From Streptomyces bottropensis ATCC 25435 (GTDB lineage Bacteria; Actinomycetota; Actinomycetes; Streptomycetales; Streptomycetaceae): DNA of 64,000 nucleotides. The notes under the pieces are model-generated. The model ran no database searches and was not told where the DNA came from. It was given only the letters and a program-made list of their open reading frames with translations. Position numbers and translations under genes: made by a program. Below, in pieces: positions 57,952 through 64,000 of this stretch; the first letter of the stretch is position 1; the number at the start of each line of letters is the position of its first letter. The DNA is taken from positions 4,186,496 through 4,250,495 of the forward strand of contig NZ_KB911581.1 in the NCBI RefSeq assembly GCF_000383595.1. Direction: 5' to 3'.

Positions 57952-59259
57952 GTGACGAACGCCGTCCGGAAGTCGTCTGTCGGCCCGTTCGCCCGGCCTG
58001 ACATGCTCGCCTGCATGGGGAGCCTCTTCGCCGAACTGGCCCGCCGGGCGTCGACCAACGCCCGCCGCGAGGTAGAGACGTACACGCGCGAGATACCGGA
58101 GCTGGGGTTCCTGGAAAGGGACCCCAGGGCCCGGGACGAGACGCTGGAGCACGCACTGTGGCTGCGGCAGCGCACGGTCGAACTCTCGCCGCACAAAAGC
58201 GAGTTGACCGAAGATGATCTTGATTGCATCGCGTCGATGGGAGAGTCGCGGGCGGACGCCGGGATGTCGCTGGACGCGCGGCAGCAGGTGCTGCGGGTGC
58301 ACACCGCGCTCATGCTGCGCGAGATCAACGAGGCGACCGAGGCCCAGCGCGGCGGCGGCGTCGACGAACTCATGCGGATGATGACCTGGTTCGCCCCGCA
58401 GGGCGAGCGGGGCATCGGCGCCTACCGCGAGGGATTCGTGCGCGTACTGCGCCGCCGAATGCCGTACACCGAGCAGGTCGCCCTGCTGACCCGGTCATTA
58501 CTGAAGGGCGATCCGATAGCGACGGAACTCGCTGTCGCCGTCGGCATGGAACTGCCCGAATACTGCGCGGTGACGGTGTTCCGGCTGGCCGAAGCCCCCC
58601 TTGCCGACCGATTCCTGGAAAACGAGATCGAGACCCTCGTGAAGGCTCACCGCACGCCCGTCATGTGGGGCCCGAGGGTCGACGACGGCGGCGGTGAGCT
58701 GATCGCGCTGGTGCCCCTGCCCACGGACGCGGCGCCGAAAAAGGGCGTGCCGCCGCCCACCGTGCCAGGCCTCCTGCCCGACCTCGTCCCCGACCATCTC
58801 CCCGATGTCGTGCGGGACTTCGCCCTCGCCCTCGGCCGCCCCTGCGCCGTCGGCACCGCCGTCGCCCCGTTCGCCGAGCCGGGCGACGCCCTGGACAGGG
58901 CACGGCGGATCAGCCGGACGGCCCCGCTGCGGCCCGCCTCCGCCCGGCCGCGGCCGTACACCCTGGCCGACGTCTTCGTCGAACTGGCCGTCGCGGACAT
59001 GCCGTTCGTCGACGCGTGGCTGCGCGCACTGGCCCGCCGGCTGGACTCCGGCCCGGACCTGCTGATCACCCTCGACGCGTACTACCGCCACGACATGCAC
59101 CGCGGTACCACGGCGACCGCCCTCAACGTCCACTCCCGCACCCTGGACTACCGGTTGCGCCGGGTGCGGGAGCTCACCGGCATCGATCCGGGCTCCACGC
59201 GAGGCGTACGCACGCTCAGCGCGGTCGTCACCCGGCGCCTGTCGGGCGCCTGGCGCTGA
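57952..59259 (+). CDS. PucR/CdaR-type helix-turn-helix regulator
   Basis: About 435 residues from GTG 57952; starts at 58003 or 58015 are also possible. The N-terminal half is helical (FAELARRASTNARREVETYT, VLRVHTALMLREINEATEAQ). A GGDEF-like middle follows (CAVTVFRLAEAPLADRFLEN), and the C-terminal PucR HTH is DAYYRHDMHRGTTATALNVH, then SRTLDYRLRRVRELTGIDPG. Such regulators respond to small metabolites. It is followed on the same strand by trpF, 68 bp on. Confidence 0.85.
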   Translation: MTNAVRKSSVGPFARPDMLACMGSLFAELARRASTNARREVETYTREIPELGFLERDPRARDETLEHALWLRQRTVELSPHKSELTEDDLDCIASMGESRADAGMSLDARQQVLRVHTALMLREINEATEAQRGGGVDELMRMMTWFAPQGERGIGAYREGFVRVLRRRMPYTEQVALLTRSLLKGDPIATELAVAVGMELPEYCAVTVFRLAEAPLADRFLENEIETLVKAHRTPVMWGPRVDDGGGELIALVPLPTDAAPKKGVPPPTVPGLLPDLVPDHLPDVVRDFALALGRPCAVGTAVAPFAEPGDALDRARRISRTAPLRPASARPRPYTLADVFVELAVADMPFVDAWLRALARRLDSGPDLLITLDAYYRHDMHRGTTATALNVHSRTLDYRLRRVRELTGIDPGSTRGVRTLSAVVTRRLSGAWR

Positions 59260-59327
59260 CCGAGCCCGGGGTGCGGCACGGGGTGGCCGCCGTGCCCGCG
59301 CCGTCGCCGATGCGGCAGGCTGGGGAC

Positions 59328-59948
59328 GTGAGCAACTCCAGTGACCCCCTCTTCGTCAAGATCTGCGGCCTGAGGACCGAGAGGGACGTCGACACCGCCG
59401 TGGCGGCGGGCGCCGACGCCATCGGCTTCGTCTTCTCGGCCAGCCCCCGCCGGATCGACGCCGCCACCGCCGCCCGGCTGGGACGACGCGTGCCGGAGCA
59501 CGTCCTGACGGTCGGCGTCTTCCGCCAGGAACCCCTCGACGACGTGCGGGCCCTGGCCGAGGAGTCGGGCATCCGGGCGATCCAGCTGCACGGCCCCGAC
59601 GACCGCGCCTATTACGAGGCCCTGGCGGCCGACGGCCGGACCCTGATCCGCGCCGCCGCTTTCGGGGACTCGGTGCCGCGCTGCGGGGAGTTCGGCGAGG
59701 ACATGCTCCTCCTCGACGCGCCCGTCCCCGGCTCGGGCATCGCCTGGGACTGGGCGCGCGGACCGCAGGCGGCCGCGGGGGAGAGGTGGCTCCTCGCCGG
59801 CGGTCTCACCCCGGAGAACGTGCGCGACGCCGTCGCCGCGACCGCCCCCTTCGGCGTCGACGTCTCCAGTGGTGTGGAACAGCGCCGAGGCGTCAAGGAC
59901 CCCGCTCTGATCAGGGAGTTCGTCGAGGCGGCCCGTGCCGGGAGGTGA
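59328..59948 (+). CDS. trpF: Phosphoribosylanthranilate isomerase
   Basis: A 206-residue TIM-barrel enzyme from GTG 59328. The catalytic Cys is in FVKICGLRTERD and the catalytic Asp in LLLDAPVPGSG. Further strand motifs are ADAIGFVFSASPRRI, VGVFRQEPLDDV, AIQLHGPDDRAYYE, LAGGLTPENVRDAV and VDVSSGVEQRRGVKDP with the phosphate-binding Ser-Ser-Gly. It converts PRA to CdRP in tryptophan synthesis. Most Streptomyces use the bifunctional PriA for this step, so a separate TrpF away from other trp genes is notable. Confidence 0.85.
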   Translation: MSNSSDPLFVKICGLRTERDVDTAVAAGADAIGFVFSASPRRIDAATAARLGRRVPEHVLTVGVFRQEPLDDVRALAEESGIRAIQLHGPDDRAYYEALAADGRTLIRAAAFGDSVPRCGEFGEDMLLLDAPVPGSGIAWDWARGPQAAAGERWLLAGGLTPENVRDAVAATAPFGVDVSSGVEQRRGVKDPALIREFVEAARAGR

Positions 59949-60113
59949 CGGGTGGCCGTGGCGCCGCCGGCTGCGGGGCGGTGCGTCACCAGTGCGAGGC
60001 TGTGAGTGGTGATGCCCGGCGTTCCCCCGGAAGTGACCCTGGGGTAGGGTCCCCACGTTCCGGCTACCGGCTGAAGGTGGGCCGGTACGGGGAGTGTCGG
60101 AGGGGCGGGCGGC

Positions 60114-61535
60114 ATGATGAGGGAAATCCGGTCGGGCGAGGGTGTGTCCGTGGAACTGGACGGCGCGGGGCTGGAGGCGATGTCCGCCGAACCGCTGCTG
60201 ACCCGGGACTACGAGACGCGCCCCTCCCTGGTGTACGAGCGGCTGCGGCAGCGGCACGGCGCGGTCGCGCCGGTCGACCTGCTGGGCGTACCCGCCTGGC
60301 TGGTGCTCGGCTACCGGGAGTCGCTCCAGGTGCTCCAGGACGACGCGGGCTGGCCCAAGGGGCTGGAGAACTGGCGGGCCAGGACCGAGGGCAGGGTTCC
60401 GGCCGACTGGCCGCTCGGACCCTCCCTGGAGGTCAACCACGTGCTGATCCAGGGCGGCCCCGGCTACCGGTCGCTGCGAACGGCGTGGGACCAGGCGCTC
60501 AAGCCCTTCCAGGACCCGCGCAACCCCCAGACGAAGCGGCTGAAGACGGCCGTGACCGCCTACGCCGACGAGCTGATCACCCTGATGGGTGAGGCAGGCG
60601 GCACGGGACTGGCGGACCTGTCCGCGCAGTTCGCACGGCCCCTGCCCCTGATGGTGGCCAGCCATCTGCTCGGCTTCCCCGGCTCCCAGGGCGACGACGC
60701 CCTGATGGACATGTGGCGGGTCCTGGACGCCGGACCCGACGCGGGGCCCGCCCTGGACCGGCTGCTGGGCGCGCTGGCGGAGCTGGCGGAGCTGAAGCTG
60801 AAGACGCCGGGCGAGGACTTCCCCTCCTACCTGCTGGCCGCCCACCCCGACCTCTCGCTCGACCAGTTGGCCCGTGAGCTGTTCATGCTGCTGGGCATGA
60901 CGTCCGACCACGTCGGCATCCTCATCTCCAACACGGTCGTCGAGGTCCTCTCGGGCGAGGACAGCGTGCGGGCGAGCCTGTCCGCCGGCATGGTCCGGGA
61001 GGCCATGAACCGGGTGGTCATGCGCAAGCCGCCGCTGGTGAACTTCGTGCCGAGGTTCGCGGCCGCGGACACCCGGCTCGGCAACTACACGATCCGCGCG
61101 GGCGACCCGGTCTGGGTCTCCTCAGCCGCGGCGCACGCCGACCCGCTCTTCGCCGGCAACGTCGGACCCGGCGCCACCGTCAGCACCCGGGCTCATCTGT
61201 CCTGGGGCGCGGGCCCGCGCCAGTGCCCGGCGCGCGAACTCGCCTCCACGGTCGCCGCCGTCGGGGTGGGCCGGCTGTTCGAGCGGTTCGCCCACCTGGA
61301 CCTCGCGCTGCCCGTCGACCAACTGCCCTGGCGTTCCTCGCCCTTCATGCGGGGCCTGCGCTCGCTGCCCGTGCGCTACGAACTGGTGCCGTCGCAGGAG
61401 CAGCCGCCGGGTACACCGGCGGCGGCCGGGGCCGGCGAGGAGGACACGGCGGTGACGGTGACGCCGGACGTGTCCGCCCGGCAGCGCTCCTCGCTGTGGC
61501 GCTATCTCAGGGGACTGATCCGCTCCGGCCGCTGA
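60114..61535 (+). CDS. Cytochrome P450, CYP157/CYP154-like, with atypical K-helix
   Basis: A 473-residue P450. The heme loop is LSWGAGPRQCPARELA (usual first Phe is Trp), with the thiolate Cys. The I-helix reads ELFMLLGMTSDHVGILISN without the usual AGxxT. The K-helix reads MVREAMNRVVMRKPP, so no ExxR is found in register (E is followed by R only after three residues). CYP157 proteins of Streptomyces are known to lack ExxR, and the C-terminal DLALPVDQLPWRSSPFMRGL fits that group. No conservon genes or ferredoxin are adjacent. It has a long Gly/Ala/Glu tail from about 425. Confidence 0.85.
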   Translation: MMREIRSGEGVSVELDGAGLEAMSAEPLLTRDYETRPSLVYERLRQRHGAVAPVDLLGVPAWLVLGYRESLQVLQDDAGWPKGLENWRARTEGRVPADWPLGPSLEVNHVLIQGGPGYRSLRTAWDQALKPFQDPRNPQTKRLKTAVTAYADELITLMGEAGGTGLADLSAQFARPLPLMVASHLLGFPGSQGDDALMDMWRVLDAGPDAGPALDRLLGALAELAELKLKTPGEDFPSYLLAAHPDLSLDQLARELFMLLGMTSDHVGILISNTVVEVLSGEDSVRASLSAGMVREAMNRVVMRKPPLVNFVPRFAAADTRLGNYTIRAGDPVWVSSAAAHADPLFAGNVGPGATVSTRAHLSWGAGPRQCPARELASTVAAVGVGRLFERFAHLDLALPVDQLPWRSSPFMRGLRSLPVRYELVPSQEQPPGTPAAAGAGEEDTAVTVTPDVSARQRSSLWRYLRGLIRSGR

Positions 61536-61550
61536 CGGACGCCCCCCGGA

Positions 61551-62456
61551 TCAGCCGCCCTCCCCGGTGAGCAGCCGCCGGGGATTGGCGATGCGGAACG
61601 CGTACGCCGCGGCCCCGCCCAGCCCGAAGCCGGGCTGCTGCGGGAGTTCGGCGTAGGGGCGGTCGGAGCCCTGGACGACGGCCCGCACGCCCAGGGCGCG
61701 GACCACGGCCTCGACGGCCGACGGACCGTAGGAGGACGTCTCGACGAAGACGTCCGGGTCCGCCCCGGCGTCGGCCCCGCCGCTCCGCGCGGCGAACCGC
61801 TCGCCGTGCAGCGGGGCGAGCCCGGCCAGCAGGGCGAAGCACACCCGCAGCCGGGGGTGGCGGGGACGGCCGTAGGCGCGGAAGGCGAACCAGGCGGAGT
61901 GCATCTGCTGCACGTAGGGGACCATGGCGGGCCACCAGCCGGGACCCTCGGCGCCGCCGGGCGCGGGCCCGGGGTGCACGAACAGCGGGAGGCCGCGTTC
62001 TTCGAGGAGGTCCAGGAGCGGGGCGCAGCGCGCGTAACCGGCCGCGTCCCCGAGGGCGTCCGCCGGGAGCTGGAGGCCGACGAAGCCCCGGTCGAGGTCC
62101 TGGGCCGTCGCCTTGGCGTCGATGTCCCGCACGCAGGCGGCGGCCCACGCGCCGAACGGTTCGGGGAGCGCGGCCGAGCCCTCGTGGTAGGCGTCGAGCA
62201 GGGGGCGCGCCTCGGTCGCGGGCAGCCACTCCACGCCGATCGGCGAGGAGAGCGAGACCAGGGCCCGGCCGAGGCCGTCGGTGCCGGCGAGTTCCGTACG
62301 GAGGGCGATGTCGTGGTCGGCGGGCGGGATGCCGTAGGGGGGCTCGCCGTCGAGGAACAGGGTCCAGCCGTCCAGGTACGGCGGTTCGCGGCGGGACCGC
62401 AGGGCCGTCACCAGCGAGGGTGTCCACAGGTGCTGGTGCACGTCGCAGTTGGTCAT
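61551..62456 (-). CDS. Amidohydrolase-family (TIM-barrel metal hydrolase) protein
   Basis: A 301-residue protein. DVHQHLW at the N-terminus is the HxH metal motif. FVGLQLPAD, LPLFVHPGPAPG with the third metal His, and GSDRPYAELP with the final Asp complete the amidohydrolase-2 pattern. Members decarboxylate or hydrolyse aromatic and lactone substrates. ATG at 62456 has AAGGAG. Its stop is 15 bp from the convergent P450 gene. A short GC3-rich stretch upstream (62460-62640, VETVCRAILDSDGV) may be the remnant of another gene. Confidence 0.8.
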   Translation of the reverse strand: MTNCDVHQHLWTPSLVTALRSRREPPYLDGWTLFLDGEPPYGIPPADHDIALRTELAGTDGLGRALVSLSSPIGVEWLPATEARPLLDAYHEGSAALPEPFGAWAAACVRDIDAKATAQDLDRGFVGLQLPADALGDAAGYARCAPLLDLLEERGLPLFVHPGPAPGGAEGPGWWPAMVPYVQQMHSAWFAFRAYGRPRHPRLRVCFALLAGLAPLHGERFAARSGGADAGADPDVFVETSSYGPSAVEAVVRALGVRAVVQGSDRPYAELPQQPGFGLGGAAAYAFRIANPRRLLTGEGG

Positions 62457-62785
62457 GCCGCTCCTTCCGCCATGGCCGACGCCTCTCCGTCAGGGCGCGC
62501 GGTCCGCTCCGGACGCCGTCGGAGTCCAGGATGGCGCGGCACACCGTCTCCACGTCCATCCCGCACGGCCGGTCGTCGTCCGGGCGGGAGAGGACTTCCC
62601 TGATCGCGCGCCGCAGGAACGCGGGACCTCGTTCCCGGACCCTACGCGCCGGAGGCCGCCCGCTCGCCGTCCCGTGTCCTCGTCCCGCCCCGCCTCGGGT
62701 GTCTCCCCTCACTCGCCCGCCTCATTATCAAGAGGGCCAAAGTTCGTATGTCGCGATAATTCGGGCGGCTTGGGGATGGCTTGGT

Positions 62786-62861
62786 GTGAACGTAACGTGC
62801 CGTTCACGGAATTCCATTGACTGTCATTCAGTCACCGACAACTCTGCATGACCATATGCAG
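62786..62861. promoter_or_regulatory. Three inverted repeats upstream of the TTG-start ABC gene
   Basis: GTGAACG/CGTTCAC (62786-62807), TGACTG/CAGTCA (62818-62834, overlapping a -35-like TTGACT at 62817) and CTGCAT/ATGCAG (62844-62861) follow one another in the AT-richer 422-bp gap. They lie 18-90 bp before the start codon and suggest a densely controlled promoter. Confidence 0.5.
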
Positions 62862-62878
62862 TCGGGTAAGGGGCAGTC

Positions 62879-64000
62879 TTGATCAGATTCGACGCGGTGA
62901 GCAAGAAGTATCCGAACGGCACGACAGCGGTGGACGAGCTGTCCCTGGAGCTGGCCGAAGGTGGCATCACGGTCCTGGTCGGTCCTTCCGGCTGCGGCAA
63001 GACCACCACCCTGCGCATGATCAACCGCATGGTGGAGCCGACCGCCGGCACGGTGAGCCTGCGCGGCCGCGACATCCGGGCGGTCAACGCGCCCGAGCTT
63101 CGCCGGGGCATCGGCTATGTGATCCAGCACGCGGGACTGTTCCCGCACCGCACCATCCTGGACAACATAGCCACCGTTCCGCTGCTGCTGGGGTGGGGCC
63201 GCAAGAAGGCGCGGGCCAGGGCGGCGGAACTGCTCGAACTGGTCGGCCTGCCCGCCGAGATGGCCAAGCGCTACCCGAACCAGCTCTCCGGCGGGCAGCA
63301 GCAGCGGGTCGGGGTGGCCAGGGCGCTGGGCGCCGACCCGCCGGTGCTGCTGATGGACGAACCGTTCAGCGCGGTCGACCCGATCGTGCGGGCCGAGCTG
63401 CAGGCCGAGTTCATCCGACTGCAGAAGGAGCTGCACAAGACCATCGTGTTCGTCACCCATGACATCGACGAGGCGATCAGACTCGGCGACAACATCGCCG
63501 TGTTCCGCACCGGCGGCAAGCTCGCCCAGTTCGACAGCCCCGAGCGGCTGCTCGCCCGTCCCGCCGACGAGTTCGTGGCCGACTTCGTGGGACAGGACCG
63601 GGGCATCCGCAGGCTCTCCTTCGTCGACGCGGCCGAACTGCCGCTGCGCGACGGTCCGGTGGTGCCGGTCGCCTCGTCCGTGGCCGAGGCCCGGAGGGCG
63701 GACGCCCCCTGGGTGCTCGTCGTCGACGAGGCCCGACGGCCGCTCGGCTGGGCCGCGACCGACGCGCTGCCGGCCACCGGCACCCTCGCGGACGTGTCCC
63801 TGGCCCCCCTCGGCCACACCTTCGGCCTCGACGGGGACTCGGCCCGCGCCGCCCTCGACTCGGCCCTCCTGTCACCCGCCCGCCTCGCGGTGGCCGTCGA
63901 CGCGCGGGGCGCGGTCGTCGGCGTCGCGGACGCCTACGAACTGTCCGCCGGCGCGGTGACCGCCGCGGAGGCGGCCGAGAACGCGTCCACGGCGTCCGTC
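62879..64000 (+). CDS. Glycine-betaine/proline-type ABC ATPase (OpuBA/ProV-like), cut by window end
   Basis: The frame from TTG 62879 (AAGGGGC site) is open to the last base, 374 codons. Domain order: Walker A VGPSGCGKTTTL, Q-loop VIQHAGLF, signature LSGGQQQRVGVA, Walker B PVLLMDEPFSAVD, switch VTHDIDEA. A C-terminal CBS-like region starts near residue 240 (GIRRLSFVDAAELPLRDG, then WVLVVDEARRPLGW). CBS pairs regulate osmoprotectant importers by ionic strength. TTG is the only sensible start, since the frame has no earlier ATG or GTG at a ribosome site. Permease and binding-protein genes are expected just beyond the window. Confidence 0.9.
   Translation, partial: MIRFDAVSKKYPNGTTAVDELSLELAEGGITVLVGPSGCGKTTTLRMINRMVEPTAGTVSLRGRDIRAVNAPELRRGIGYVIQHAGLFPHRTILDNIATVPLLLGWGRKKARARAAELLELVGLPAEMAKRYPNQLSGGQQQRVGVARALGADPPVLLMDEPFSAVDPIVRAELQAEFIRLQKELHKTIVFVTHDIDEAIRLGDNIAVFRTGGKLAQFDSPERLLARPADEFVADFVGQDRGIRRLSFVDAAELPLRDGPVVPVASSVAEARRADAPWVLVVDEARRPLGWAATDALPATGTLADVSLAPLGHTFGLDGDSARAALDSALLSPARLAVAVDARGAVVGVADAYELSAGAVTAAEAAENASTASV

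Overview
The window has very high GC, GC-rich third codon positions, frequent GTG starts, and gene families such as ANTAR regulators, an ECF sigma with a zinc anti-sigma, SpoIIE-type phosphatase, TerD, LCP, DUF2252 and conservon-like P450. This points to a Streptomyces or close relative chromosome, probably an accessory-rich part. No rRNA, tRNA or CRISPR array was seen. All homology calls are from reading motifs, not from searches.

Layout. 1-3.6 kb: end of an IclR regulator, an SDR, a CYP152-type P450 peroxygenase and DUF5709. 3.6-8.5 kb: a reductase-like protein, then a tightly overlapping operon of ECF sigma, ZAS anti-sigma, ABC ATPase and two membrane proteins, with an ECF-type promoter that appears to give a leaderless mRNA. 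8.5-12.4 kb: protein O-mannosyltransferase, hemerythrin-like protein, a 56-codon small gene and an SDR. 12.7-17.2 kb: a cluster of four ANTAR genes or remnants, bracketed by two related SDR genes. One GAF-ANTAR gene is broken by an inversion of its own middle, and the second SDR has a one-base frameshift. 17.3-18.4 kb: a FUSC membrane protein.

18.5-32.2 kb is the most unusual part. Six plus-strand genes encode mostly unrecognised helical or membrane proteins around a Ycf46-like AAA+ ATPase. They are followed by a 1.7-kilo-residue CHAT caspase-like protein (minus strand), a divergent MbcA-like antitoxin/RES toxin pair, and a convergent macro-domain protein. Arrays of CCGG at about 11-bp spacing lie at both ends. 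I propose this as a candidate conflict or stress system (AAA sensor/remodeller, CHAT protease, NAD+-degrading RES toxin, ADP-ribose-type metabolite handling by the macro protein). The joining of these parts into one system is inference.

32.3-45 kb: two translationally coupled secreted glycoside hydrolases under a clear promoter with a LacI-type operator, a membrane SpoIIE phosphatase, and an alcohol dehydrogenase/IclR/IlvD-Edd dehydratase group suited to sugar-acid catabolism, then a MalT-like LuxR regulator. 45-47.4 kb: two decayed MFS genes and small membrane or hypothetical proteins. 47.5-53.4 kb: DUF2252, HdeD-like, SHOCT and other membrane stress proteins, then TerD. 53.5-56.5 kb: a BlaI-type repressor with three matching operators, its M56 peptidase partner decayed by several frameshifts, and an LCP cell-wall ligase carrying the third operator. 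56.8-64 kb: DUF4394 secreted protein, PucR-type regulator, stand-alone TrpF, a CYP157-like P450 lacking a canonical ExxR, an amidohydrolase, and the start of an OpuBA/ProV-like ATPase with a TTG start, cut by the window end.
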